From NCBI RefSeq assembly GCF_000373765.1, contig NZ_KB892434.1, positions 87,046 through 151,045 on the forward strand: a stretch of 64,000 nt of DNA, in the 5' to 3' direction. Shown piece by piece: positions 8,457-17,194 of the stretch (its first letter is position 1; the number at the start of each line of letters is the position of its first letter). A program made the position numbers and the translations under genes. The notes beneath the pieces are model-generated. The model had not been told where the DNA came from. It worked only from the letters and a program-made list of their open reading frames with translations, and made no database searches. Source of the stretch: Legionella shakespearei DSM 23087 (lineage in GTDB: Bacteria > Pseudomonadota > Gammaproteobacteria > Legionellales > Legionellaceae).

Positions 8457-10277
8457 ATGGCGTTATCAGAAATCATTATCAATGATGCAGTTCAATATCA
8501 AACTGATGCAACAATAAGCGAAGCAAACTATCAGGCTCTTCGCCAATACCTTCTGGAAAGAAAACCTCTGTCGCCAGTCACCACCGCGATCTATTCTCTT
8601 GTTTCAAGCCATTGTGCAAGTGACAAACAGGAATTTATGCATCACTCAACCCTACAGGCATGTGAAGCACAAAAAAGCAGCGATGAACACGAAGAGCAAA
8701 ACGATCAATGGGAACAAAAAAAGGATACCACCCTGCATTCACAATACACTGCAGAGTTACAGGAATTACAAAGCACACTGAGCCAACTGGAAATAAGACG
8801 CGCCCCCCAACAAAGGATAGCAAAGCAAAGTCGCAGCCAGGTTGAAGAGTTGAGAAACAGCCTGCGCAGCCTTGACGCATCCATAGACCGCATTCAAAGC
8901 GAACGACTATTACTTAATTACCAATCAATTCCTTCATACCCTGTCAATAACGTCCATGTCCATGGCCATTACTCGACAACAATTGGATACCCTAATGCGT
9001 ACACTACACCATACTACGATTATGGTTATTCCCTGCAAACTGAATTACGCTGGAGCAGTTTGTTTCAGGAAGAAAATCGACTGAAAGATGAACGCCGAAG
9101 GCTAAACCTGCTGATTAACACTAAAGAAAGAGAGTGCAGCGTAGAAGAAAAAAGTTTGGATAACATTATCCTGGATCAAAGCCAGGCGGAGAGACGCTAT
9201 AAAGAATTAAAGCAACAACTGCATACTGTTCTTCCCAATAGAGAAGAGCAACGGCAAATAAGAAGTCAGGGGCGTATGGACAGGGAACAGGCCAGAAATG
9301 CTGCCGATCCTGATTTAAGGCAATTGTCCTCTTCCAACAAGGAACAACTGCGATATCGTATTACCCGCAAAAACAGCGAACTTGATGATACTCAAAACAA
9401 ACTGATGCGCACAGCAACTGAGCTCAGTTATACCCTTTACCTCAGCCAATTGGAACAGGCGCTGGAGCGAACTGACGGCCTTAAAATTACGTTCACTGAA
9501 CGCCAGGCCTTAAAATCAATTCTGGCCACCATGCACTCGTATAATGAAATGGAGGGAAGAGCAAAAACGACCCAAAAAGCATTAAATGATGCAAAAGCTG
9601 AGTTGCAACGACTGCAAAGTAATTTGCTGGAAAAACAACAGCAAGTGCAACACTATGCGGCATCAAGACCACAACTTGTCAGCGTGAACCAGGATCTCGA
9701 AAAAGTAAATAACCAGCATTTCATCGAACGCGATTCAGCCGAAAGTGCTCGCACCACAGCGCTCTTTTTTTCCCTTTTTGGAGTGAGTGCCTGTTCAGTA
9801 AGTGCAGGATTGGTTAGCAGTCTTATGGTGAGCCCATTATTCTTTATCATTCCTGGAGTATTTGCCTTAGGTACCCTTATTTCGCTGACTGTGGCAGTGA
9901 TCTATCATTTTCAAAAATCAGGATACGAAGGGCAAATTGACGAAAATAAGCAAACGATCCTGAATAATCAGGCAACGCTGGAAGAACAAGGGAAAAAAGC
10001 AGAGAATATCAATACTTCTGCTATTCCAGCATTGCAGACACAAATTAAAGCCGCAGAACAAAATTGCGCACAGATTGAAAAGGACCTCAAAGAACAACAG
10101 CGTTCAATGAGTCAATTGTTAGGAAGGGCGCAAAATATAACCAGCACTTATGGTGGAAGCGGGGCCTTCTTTAACAGTTCAGCAAATGCATCCTTGTATC
10201 CGGTTTTGGAGCAACCCTCTGCGCCAGAATATGATGTGGACTTATTGCTCAATTATGGCGGTCAGCAGCGAGCTTGA
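8457..10277 (+). CDS. large coiled-coil protein with two membrane segments
   Basis: A 606-residue protein I cannot place in a named family. Roughly residues 80-430 are dominated by heptad-like coiled-coil helices interrupted by a Tyr/Pro/His-rich stretch (about 160-200). Two closely spaced hydrophobic segments lie near 434-455 and 458-479, followed by another coiled coil (490-570) and a polar tail with YPVLEQPSAPEYD. There is no signal peptide. This layout resembles Legionella coiled-coil Dot/Icm substrates such as the LegC group, which insert in host membranes, but that is inference; the tail is not clearly an E-block signal. It is monocistronic and bounded by palindromic repeats on both sides. 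Confidence 0.7.
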   Translation: MALSEIIINDAVQYQTDATISEANYQALRQYLLERKPLSPVTTAIYSLVSSHCASDKQEFMHHSTLQACEAQKSSDEHEEQNDQWEQKKDTTLHSQYTAELQELQSTLSQLEIRRAPQQRIAKQSRSQVEELRNSLRSLDASIDRIQSERLLLNYQSIPSYPVNNVHVHGHYSTTIGYPNAYTTPYYDYGYSLQTELRWSSLFQEENRLKDERRRLNLLINTKERECSVEEKSLDNIILDQSQAERRYKELKQQLHTVLPNREEQRQIRSQGRMDREQARNAADPDLRQLSSSNKEQLRYRITRKNSELDDTQNKLMRTATELSYTLYLSQLEQALERTDGLKITFTERQALKSILATMHSYNEMEGRAKTTQKALNDAKAELQRLQSNLLEKQQQVQHYAASRPQLVSVNQDLEKVNNQHFIERDSAESARTTALFFSLFGVSACSVSAGLVSSLMVSPLFFIIPGVFALGTLISLTVAVIYHFQKSGYEGQIDENKQTILNNQATLEEQGKKAENINTSAIPALQTQIKAAEQNCAQIEKDLKEQQRSMSQLLGRAQNITSTYGGSGAFFNSSANASLYPVLEQPSAPEYDVDLLLNYGGQQRA

Positions 10278-10285
10278 TTTGCTTT

Positions 10286-10351
10286 GTAGCCCGGTCTGCT
10301 TGCAGCCGGGATAGTGCCACTTCGATCCCGGCTGCAAGCAGACCGGGCTAC
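10286..10351. repeat. head-to-head REP pair, family 'GCCCGGTCTGC'
   Basis: Inverted arms starting GTAGCCCGGTCTGCTTGCAG; each arm is itself a hairpin (CCCGG...CCGGG). It begins nine bases after a stop codon. Other whole or half copies lie at 24885-24943, 31341-31370, 34301-34326, 34525-34550, 57668-57693 and 57908-57934, some with G in place of the second A (GCGAGCAG). Confidence 0.88.
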
Positions 10352-10411
10352 ACACTGTGCTATTTCGAAGCAACTTTGCCCCTATCTCCGTCGTCCTGAG
10401 TGCGTCTTCAA

Positions 10412-11284
10412 CTATTCTCCAAAACGATTTTCCGGGCGGTGGCAATAGGGTGCTTTATGGTGTTTTGCATAATAATTCTGATGGTATTCTTCAGCTGGCC
10501 AGAAAGGTTGGGCTTCAAGGAGGCGGGTTGCAACCGGATAACCTCGCTTTTTGAGTTGCTGAATTAAAGACTCTGCAATCTGTTGCTGCTCGGCATTAAA
10601 ATAAAAGACTGCGCTTTGGTATTGTTGTCCCAGATCAGGGCCCTGCCCGGTTTTTTGGGTGGGATCGTGGATTTCAAAAAAACGCTTTAAAACCTGGCGG
10701 TAATCCGTTTGTGCAGGATCATACAATACCCGTACCGCTTCATAATGTCCCGTATTTCCATGACAGATTTGATCATAAGAGGGATCTAAAGTGTGCCCGC
10801 CTGTGTATCCTGACTCAACAGCAAGCACCCCAGGAATTTGTTTTAAAAAGTGTTCAACACCCCAAAAACACCCTCCCGCGACAATAGCTTCTTCTGTGTC
10901 CAGAACCTTGTCATCGGCGACAAAATCAAGGGAAGCAGAGTTGACGCAATGACGCAGATTTTTATGGGTAAAGGACTCACCAGTAAATACATGCCCCAAA
11001 TGGGCATCACAACGAGAACATAATATCTCGGTACGCCTGCCATCACTGTCTGGTGTTCTCTTCACTGTATTTAAAATGTCGTCATCAAAACTTGGCCAGC
11101 CACAACCTGAACTGAATTGGCTGTTGCCACGAAATAAGGCAAGGCCACAACGCCGACAAAGATAAGTACCGTGAGTAATAACGGTATTATATGCACCAGT
11201 ATGAGGGTACTCTGTTGCCTTGTGACAAATTATTCTTTGCGCAGCAGGAGTAAGACTGGCTGTTTTATCAAGATACTGATTCAC
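10412..11284 (-). CDS. msrAB: peptide methionine sulfoxide reductase MsrB-MsrA fusion
   Basis: Repairs oxidised methionine: the MsrB half reduces the R-sulfoxide, the MsrA half the S-sulfoxide. MsrB comes first (about 1-125), with zinc-site cysteines at 43, 46, 89 and 92 and catalytic Cys113 in RHCVNSASL. MsrA follows (about 130-290), with catalytic Cys139 in GGCFWG and the EQQYQS-like segment (DLGQQYQSAVFYF). The order B then A is the reverse of the better-known PilB-type A-B arrangement. No signal peptide is present, so it should act in the cytoplasm. It is monocistronic and flanked by REP pairs. Confidence 0.93.
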   Translation of the reverse strand: MNQYLDKTASLTPAAQRIICHKATEYPHTGAYNTVITHGTYLCRRCGLALFRGNSQFSSGCGWPSFDDDILNTVKRTPDSDGRRTEILCSRCDAHLGHVFTGESFTHKNLRHCVNSASLDFVADDKVLDTEEAIVAGGCFWGVEHFLKQIPGVLAVESGYTGGHTLDPSYDQICHGNTGHYEAVRVLYDPAQTDYRQVLKRFFEIHDPTQKTGQGPDLGQQYQSAVFYFNAEQQQIAESLIQQLKKRGYPVATRLLEAQPFWPAEEYHQNYYAKHHKAPYCHRPENRFGE

Positions 11285-11309
11285 GATTTATCTCTCATTG
11301 CAGTGTTTT

Positions 11310-11389
11310 GTAGCCCGTATTAGCGCAGCGTAATACGGGATCGAAGTGGCAGGATGATCCCGTAATTACGCTGCGCTAATACGGGCTAC
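11310..11389. repeat. head-to-head REP pair, family 'GCCCGTATTA'
   Basis: Two inverted units starting GTAGCCCGTATTAGCGCAGC. Each unit is a small palindrome (CCCGTATTA...TAATACGGG), so the pair can fold as two hairpins or one long stem. This is the commonest family in the window; further pairs lie at 25032-25119, 27162-27248, 29696-29776, 53041-53142 and 56529-56789 (interrupted), and single units at 14660-14691, 31477-31506 and 60357-60388. Confidence 0.9.
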
Positions 11390-11405
11390 AACTAACTCAA
11401 TTACC

Positions 11406-12368
11406 TTAGTGCACCTGACAAATTTTATCTGCCATGTATCCAATAGCACCGGCATAATATATTGAATTATTATAGCGCAAAATCATTTTATAATTAGGAA
11501 ATGCCAGGAACGCAGGTCCGCCATAAGGCTGAACGATACTGCCCTGCAGGTTTTGGTAAGGTAAAGGCTGTCCACTTTCAGTGCGAACACCCAATGCATT
11601 CCACTCACTTACAGGTTTGACTATAGACTTACCTTCCATCTTCATATCAAATTTGGCGGGTAATTTGACTTGAATAGCCCAAGGTTCGCCTGTTTGCCAG
11701 CCATTTTGTTTCATATAATTGGCTATTGATGCAAAAACATCCGGTTTACTTTTCCAAATGTCTTTTCGTCCATCACCATCATAATCCACAGCGTATTTTA
11801 CCCAACTGGAAGGCAGGAACTGAGGTTGGCCAGAAGCACCAGCCCACTCGCCTTTAAAATCAGCAAGGCTGACATGTCCACCCTGGAGAATGTGTAAGGC
11901 TGTAAATAATTCTTTACGGAAAAAGTCCTTACGTTTTGAATCATAAGCCAAAGTAGCCAGGGCTTTAATGACCGGAAAATTCCCCATATAAGAACCATAA
12001 CTTGTTTCCATACCCCAGAAAGACACGATGAAACAAGGGTTAACCCCATATTGCTGAGCTACTGCTTCCAGAACCTCTTTATTCTTTTTATATTCTTTAC
12101 GGCCTATAGCAATACGGTAATTGTCAGCACGGCTGCTCAAATATTTTTTGAAGGTTAATCGATGTTCAGGCTGGGAATGCATGAAGCTTTTGATTTGTCG
12201 GCTTGGTTCATGGATTCCGGCAAAAGCCTCATCAAACAGCGCCGGTGGAATTCCCTGTTGCAGTGCTTCTTCGCGGACACCGGCAACCCATTGGTTCCAA
12301 TTCTCACTTGCAAATGAAACCTGATTTAGCAGCATGAATGCCACTAACGTGAGCCCCCACTTTTTCAT
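11406..12368 (-). CDS. mltB: membrane-associated lytic murein transglycosylase B
   Basis: Periplasmic lytic transglycosylase that cleaves peptidoglycan glycan strands with 1,6-anhydro product formation. Signal peptide at 1-20 (MKKWGLTLVAFMLLNQVSFA) without an obvious lipobox, so probably soluble or loosely attached. The catalytic glutamate is Glu121 in FWGMETSYGSYMG, followed by SGQPQFLPSSWVKYAVDYDG and the Asp-rich DYDGDGRKD loop, all typical of the MltB family. Length of 320 residues is normal. It diverges from the gene at 12520 across an AT-rich 150-base spacer that must hold both promoters. Confidence 0.9.
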   Translation of the reverse strand: MKKWGLTLVAFMLLNQVSFASENWNQWVAGVREEALQQGIPPALFDEAFAGIHEPSRQIKSFMHSQPEHRLTFKKYLSSRADNYRIAIGRKEYKKNKEVLEAVAQQYGVNPCFIVSFWGMETSYGSYMGNFPVIKALATLAYDSKRKDFFRKELFTALHILQGGHVSLADFKGEWAGASGQPQFLPSSWVKYAVDYDGDGRKDIWKSKPDVFASIANYMKQNGWQTGEPWAIQVKLPAKFDMKMEGKSIVKPVSEWNALGVRTESGQPLPYQNLQGSIVQPYGGPAFLAFPNYKMILRYNNSIYYAGAIGYMADKICQVH

Positions 12369-12519
12369 AGCTCTTCCCCTCTTTTGTAATTATTATTCAT
12401 TAAAGTTTATTTTCGACCTAATTGTATTTCTCTTTAATTTTTTTAAATAAATCACTCTTTTAAATTAATAACTTATATGTGTATTCTTATAAGATAGACC
12501 ATTAATTTAAAATTAGCCC

Positions 12520-14292
12520 ATGGAAATTCGTCATCTTGATACCAATACCCTTCATTCCGCGTTTTTAACTGCGTGCAACTCTATAATTTCCAATCGTGAA
12601 AAGCTTAATAGCATTAATCTGTTCCCCGTTGCCGATGGAGATACAGGTGATAATATGTCAGCTACTGCTTTGGCAGTTATTCATCATTCTGCCACCAAAC
12701 CCACCTTGAAAGAAACCTTTCAATCCCTGGCTAACTCGGCTCTCATGGGAGCCCGCGGCAATTCAGGAATGATATTTTCCCAGTTTTTCAGTGGCCTTAC
12801 CGAAACACAGCTTGCCTCAGAACAAATAGACACCGTAACCTTCGCGCAATTAATCACTAAGGCCAGTTCCAGTGTTCGTTCCGCCATTTTACATCCGGTA
12901 GAAGGAACTATTATTACCGTGATCGATGCCTGGTCGGCAAGTATCAGTAAATTAGCCCAGGAGTTCACTTGCTTTAAACAACTCATCCAACAGACATTGT
13001 CCGATGCCAATCAAGCCCTGCAAAGTACCGCCAACACTCTCCCTGTCCTTAAAAATGCTCAGGTAGTCGATGCAGGTGCTTTAGGATTTTATTACTTTAT
13101 CAGTGGTTTTGCCGATTATCTGGAGAATCCTCAGTCAATTAATAAAAACCAAATCCATTTGGAATGCTCAGAACCCCATCATGAAACACGTGCAGACGGT
13201 TCACCACCGGAACAAAGATATTGTACAGAAATTACCCTCTCAGGGGAATCAATTAATCGTGAAGCCATTGCCAACCAATTGGAACAGTTTGGAGACAGCG
13301 TGGTAAGCAGTGGTAATGCTGAATTGTGTCGTTTTCACCTGCACTGCAAAAAGCCGGCAGCAGTCTTTGAGTCGCTTTTTGATGTGGCGCAAATTAGCCA
13401 GTCTAAAGCAGAAGATATGTTACGCCAATTTCAAATGATCCATCAAAGAAACTATCCGATTGCTCTGGTAACTGATTCCAGTGCCGATGTACCCCAGGAA
13501 ATTCTGGATAATAATCAAATCCATATTATTCAGCTTAATATGCATTTGGATGGGCATAATCTCATTGATAGAATTTGTATTAATCAGGAGAGCTTTTATG
13601 ACCGCCTGACGACTTTAAGCACTTATCCCAAAACCTCATTTCCCTCTCCTGCAGCGATTGAGGAACAAATAAGGCACATAGCCAATCACTATGAAGAAGT
13701 GCTGGTGTTACCTATATCTCAGGCTTTGAGTGGTACCCATGATGCTGTTGTTAAAGCTACAGAGCAATTTTCCAATGTGCATGTTATCAATTCGCGTCAG
13801 ACCTCCGGCGGTTTGGGATTGCTGGTAATGCATGCGGCACAACTCATTGAGGCTGGCTTGCCTATAGCAGAGATCAAAGAGCAATTGCTGGCAAAAATTC
13901 CCAAAATTAACTTATTTGTCTATGTAGAGCATTTTGAGTCCATGATCCGCAGTGGTCGGATCAGCAAGATTGGTGGACGTATCGCTCAATTTGCTCATAT
14001 CAAGCCTATCATCAGCATTAATCCCATTGGTAAAGGAGTGCTCTTTGATAAGGCCTTTAGTGAAACTAAAGCACTTGCCAAGGTGGTGGGCCATGTAGAA
14101 ACCCTTCGCCAAAATCAGACCTTGGAGTGCTATGGTTTAATTCATGCGGGAGTTCCAGAGAAAGCCTTACAATTTGCTGAGTTAACGACAGAGGCTCTCG
14201 GACAAGCTCCAGCTTTTATAGAATATGCATCGTCTGCCATAGGCTTGCATGCAGGAAAGGGATGTATTGCTTTAGCCTCTATGATGAAATAA
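12520..14292 (+). CDS. DAK2-DegV fusion, fatty-acid-kinase-like
   Basis: A 590-residue protein joining two parts. Residues about 1-200 are a DAK2/DhaL-type nucleotide-binding domain (FPVADGDTGDNMSATALAV with the metal-binding aspartates; GARGNSGMIFSQFFSG). Residues about 310-590 are a DegV lipid-binding domain (IALVTDSSADVPQEIL; TSFPSPAAIEEQI; SGTHDAVVKA; SRQTSGGLG). In Gram-positive bacteria, FakA (DAK2) phosphorylates fatty acids presented by the separate FakB (DegV), so one polypeptide would carry kinase and substrate carrier together. That activity is inference here. The gene is alone on its strand. Confidence 0.85.
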   Translation: MEIRHLDTNTLHSAFLTACNSIISNREKLNSINLFPVADGDTGDNMSATALAVIHHSATKPTLKETFQSLANSALMGARGNSGMIFSQFFSGLTETQLASEQIDTVTFAQLITKASSSVRSAILHPVEGTIITVIDAWSASISKLAQEFTCFKQLIQQTLSDANQALQSTANTLPVLKNAQVVDAGALGFYYFISGFADYLENPQSINKNQIHLECSEPHHETRADGSPPEQRYCTEITLSGESINREAIANQLEQFGDSVVSSGNAELCRFHLHCKKPAAVFESLFDVAQISQSKAEDMLRQFQMIHQRNYPIALVTDSSADVPQEILDNNQIHIIQLNMHLDGHNLIDRICINQESFYDRLTTLSTYPKTSFPSPAAIEEQIRHIANHYEEVLVLPISQALSGTHDAVVKATEQFSNVHVINSRQTSGGLGLLVMHAAQLIEAGLPIAEIKEQLLAKIPKINLFVYVEHFESMIRSGRISKIGGRIAQFAHIKPIISINPIGKGVLFDKAFSETKALAKVVGHVETLRQNQTLECYGLIHAGVPEKALQFAELTTEALGQAPAFIEYASSAIGLHAGKGCIALASMMK

Positions 14293-14366
14293 TCCAGGCT
14301 TGGGATATAAGGTGAGCCACTCTCTCTCGTATGCACGTCTCCTGCACGCGCGGCATGGTGCCAGCA

Positions 14367-14691
14367 TTTGGAGATCCTTCGCGCAAAAAGACGCGCTCAG
14401 GACGACGTGGATTTTTGGGGGCGATTTGGAGCAGGGAATCAACTTGGCAATTTCCCGTATTACGCTTCACTAATACGAAATCTGACTCTTCTGCACCTCT
14501 TTGCTATTCCCCGATCTACGTCGTCCTGAGCGCGTCTTTTTGCGCGAAGGATCTCCTGCAGGCGGTATGGTGCCAATATTTAGATCCTTCGCGCAAAATG
14601 CCGCGCTCAGGACGACGTGGATTTTTGGGCGATTTGGAGCCGGGAATTACCTTGGTAATTTCCCGTATTACGCTCCGCTAATACGGGCTAC
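14367..14691. repeat. cluster of CGTCGTCCTGAG and GCCCGTATTA repeat units
   Basis: In the 549-base gap 14293-14841. A right half-unit of the CGTCGTCCTGAGCGCG family at 14371-14412 is followed by a decayed GCCCGTATTA unit, then an inverted pair of the first family at 14513-14622 (one arm with ATGCCGC for AAGACGC), then an intact GCCCGTATTA unit ending at 14691. Open frames across this stretch are products of the repeats and encode nothing recognisable. Confidence 0.85.
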
Positions 14692-14728
14692 GGCACTCAT
14701 GTACTCTTGTTCATGCGTACGGCAAAAA

Positions 14729-14820
14729 TTCCGCTCCTTTACAGTCGCGGCTCGGTTTTCGGTGCTCGATAAAGTAAATTCGAAGCACGAAAACCGAGCC
14801 GCGACCGTCAGGAAGCGGAA
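14729..14820. repeat. inverted repeat, family 'TTCCGCTCC', second copy
   Basis: Arms starting TTCCGCTCC and ending GAAGCGGAA, with a few mismatches and a loop of about 30 bases. It matches the element at 8112-8204. It lies just beyond the 3' end of the peroxidase gene on the minus strand. Confidence 0.85.
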
Positions 14821-14841
14821 CAGTTATACTGGCACGTACTT

Positions 14842-16242
14842 TTACAGAGCAGTCATAAACTCAGTCAGGTCCGATTTTTCTTCAGCGGTCAACTGCAGAC
14901 CTAAAATCAGGTTAAAGTACTCAACGGTATCTGCCAAAGTTAACAGGCGGCCATCATGCAAATAAGGTGGAGAATCTTTTATGCCACGTAATGGGAATGT
15001 TTTTATAGCGCCATCACCCACAACTTTCATGCCATTGACCATCTGAGGCTTATAGAACTTCTCAGTTTGCAGGTTGTGCATGGTGTTATCAGTATAATAG
15101 GGCGGTGTATGGCAGCTGGCGCATTTTGCCTTACCAAAGAACAATTCCTGGCCACGTAATTCAGCAGGAGTAGCTTTAGCAGGATCCAGCTTGCCTTCCC
15201 AGTTTAATTTAGGTGCGGGTGGAAAATCGAGAATAGACTGGAATTCAGACATAAAATGAACCTGACTGCCTCTCTCCAGAATATTGACTCCTTTCTTGGT
15301 TGCAATCACCGGATCCCCATCAAAATAAGCGGCTCTTTGTTCAAACTCGGTGAAATCTTCAACTGTTTTTAACGCCCGTTGCGAACCAAACAAACGTTGT
15401 ATGTTTAATCCACGCAGGGTAGGCGTATTGATACGATGGCGGAATTCCTGTGGGCGAATGTCGCCGACCAAGTGTGTGGCTTTATTGGTATGACCATTGG
15501 CATGGCAATCAAAACAGGCAACGCCACGGCTTGGTTTTACAGTGCGGCGATCTTCGGTCTGATTGTATTGTTGCTGTGGGAATGGTGTAACCAACAAACG
15601 CAAACCTTCAATTTGTTTCGGGTTTAACAAGCCATTAAACAGTTCATAATAGTTTTCTATAGTAACCAGTTTACCCTGGGAAACATCGCCCAGATCAGGT
15701 CTGGTTGTTAAATAAATGGGAGCCGGAAAAGGGGGCAGGAAATGATCAGGAATATCAAAATCCAAATCAAAGCGGGTTAAATCGCGGCCTTCCTGTTTGT
15801 TAATTTCATCAATTGCGAATTTGGGGAATAACATACCACCTTCGGGGTGGTTAGGATGAGACAAAGGTAAAAATCCTAGCGGAAATACCCCTTTCGCTTT
15901 AATTTCATCAGGGGTCATTTTAGCCAGCTGATCCCAGGTCATTCCTTGCGGTAATTTAATCCGGACACCGTCCTGAATGGGTTTGCCATTGGACATGGTA
16001 ACGGTTTTTGAAGGCGTGTTACTTAAATCATAACGCTCTTGTAACAAAGCCTGCTGCTTGTCGTTGATTGCCTGCTTTGCCGCACTCATTCTTTGCAAAA
16101 TACTTTGGAACGTCTCATTAATAACTACAGGCATGTAGCTGGATGGCAAAGGTTTTGTATTCGTATTATTAGTAGTATCAGCGTGTCCTGTAGCAACAGT
16201 ACAAAAGGTTGACAGGGCAAGTACAAGGGATTTTTTTAGCAT
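14842..16242 (-). CDS. di-haem cytochrome c peroxidase-like protein
   Basis: Periplasmic c-type cytochrome of about 466 residues in the bacterial cytochrome c peroxidase/MauG superfamily. Signal peptide MLKKSLVLALSTFCTVATGHA; two haem sites, CFDCH near residue 239 and CASCH near 371; the C-terminal PPYLHDGRLLTLADTVEYFN segment is typical of the family. It is longer than classical CcpA because of an N-terminal region of about 150 residues. I start at 16242, where GGA lies eight bases upstream, not at the in-frame ATG at 16254, which lacks a ribosome site and would spoil the signal peptide. Substrate (peroxide or other) is not certain. Confidence 0.82.
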   Translation of the reverse strand: MLKKSLVLALSTFCTVATGHADTTNNTNTKPLPSSYMPVVINETFQSILQRMSAAKQAINDKQQALLQERYDLSNTPSKTVTMSNGKPIQDGVRIKLPQGMTWDQLAKMTPDEIKAKGVFPLGFLPLSHPNHPEGGMLFPKFAIDEINKQEGRDLTRFDLDFDIPDHFLPPFPAPIYLTTRPDLGDVSQGKLVTIENYYELFNGLLNPKQIEGLRLLVTPFPQQQYNQTEDRRTVKPSRGVACFDCHANGHTNKATHLVGDIRPQEFRHRINTPTLRGLNIQRLFGSQRALKTVEDFTEFEQRAAYFDGDPVIATKKGVNILERGSQVHFMSEFQSILDFPPAPKLNWEGKLDPAKATPAELRGQELFFGKAKCASCHTPPYYTDNTMHNLQTEKFYKPQMVNGMKVVGDGAIKTFPLRGIKDSPPYLHDGRLLTLADTVEYFNLILGLQLTAEEKSDLTEFMTAL

Positions 16243-16338
16243 AAGAAATTCCATTTATTGATAGTAATAAACTCTATTACCATCATAAATTACTTATAAA
16301 TTCAATGCAATACGTAAATCCAGTCACGGCACTCCCTA

Positions 16339-16430
16339 CTCCGCCGTACCGCGGCTTGTCCGCGGTATCCAGAGATCTAAGTTCGGAGTGAGATTCCTGG
16401 ATCCCGCGGACAAGCCGCGGGACGGCGGAA
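16339..16430. repeat. inverted repeat, family 'CTCCGCCG'
   Basis: Arms starting CTCCGCCGTACCGCGGCTTG and matching a reverse complement ending at 16430. Each arm contains its own hairpin around CCGCGG. The left arm has two changes relative to the perfect copy at 60229-60320. Confidence 0.88.
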
Positions 16431-16511
16431 CTCCTTAATGGCAGTGCGGGCAGGACCACTCCCTAGCCCTCACGGGGGAGGGAATTAAGACGAAGGAACG
16501 ACTGGATAAAA

Positions 16512-16557
16512 CAAGCTTCTTATCCGAAACTCACGTGAGTTATGGATAAGAAGCTTG
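16512..16557. repeat. perfect 14-bp stem around an inner palindrome
   Basis: CAAGCTTCTTATCC at 16512-16525 pairs perfectly with GGATAAGAAGCTTG at 16544-16557. The loop itself is the palindrome AACTCACGTGAGTT. It could extrude as a cruciform. No T-tract follows on either strand, and I see no second copy in the window. Confidence 0.75.
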
Positions 16558-16577
16558 ATGATTTATTTAAAATAGGC

Positions 16578-16906
16578 GTAGCCTTGATGCAGCGATAGCG
16601 CTGAGTGATCCTCTCATATTGAGTACCACTCAGAACTATGCAGGATCGCCTTCCCCTCTCCGGGGAAGGTGCCCGACAGGGCGGATGGGGGGATCAAAAA
16701 AGGAGTTTCTATCAAATAGGCCATGCTATTTTAGACCTTTTTACCTTAAATAAGTTCTCTTTTTGATCCCCCCACCCACCCCCTGTCGGGCACCCTCCCC
16801 CGGAGGTGGAGGGGCTACTTGCGCTGATCATCCTGTTTATTTACATCTTTTTACGAGATTAAAATTATGAGAGGATCACTCAGAGCGATAGCGTAATCAA
16901 GGCTAC
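16578..16906. repeat. MITE-like element, copy 2 (329 bp)
   Basis: Best-preserved copy. Terminal inverted repeats start GTAGCCTTGATGCAGCGATA and end with ATCAAGGCTAC, and a sub-terminal pair CTGAGTGATCCTCTCAT / ATGAGAGGATCACTCAG extends the arms. The inner pair is GGTGCCCGACAGGG / CCCTGTCGGGCACC. The AT-rich flanks (ATTTATTTAAAATA on the left, TTTTTTATCTATTTAAAT on the right) also recur at 25766-25922, so the unit may be longer than marked. The rest of the 950-base gap, 16907-17194, shows nothing I can support. Confidence 0.85.
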
Positions 16907-17194
16907 AGTTTTTTATCTATTTAAATCAGTAGTTCCCGCATTTCTGTTCTAATATCCGTGGAACACCACGATGAAATAACACTGATCATTTGGCATTATA
17001 TAAAATCTTATTGTCTATCAATTGAACCACAAACTCCTCTTGCGCGTCATCCCAAACAACGTGACGAGATGAGCAGTGACATTGATTTTTATAAACCGTA
17101 TTTTTGGGGAGTTGTTATATGTTGAATTTTGATAATTTCAAAGTGGTTGTCAAGCGTCGTTGTGCCGAATTTATTGACGGATTAGATATCAGAA

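Noticed and set aside
14331..14965. Two overlapping frames of 116 and 154 codons
   Set aside because: They read through tandem repeat units and the peroxidase 3' end in antisense; the repeated peptide motifs are translations of the CGTCGTCCTGAG repeats.
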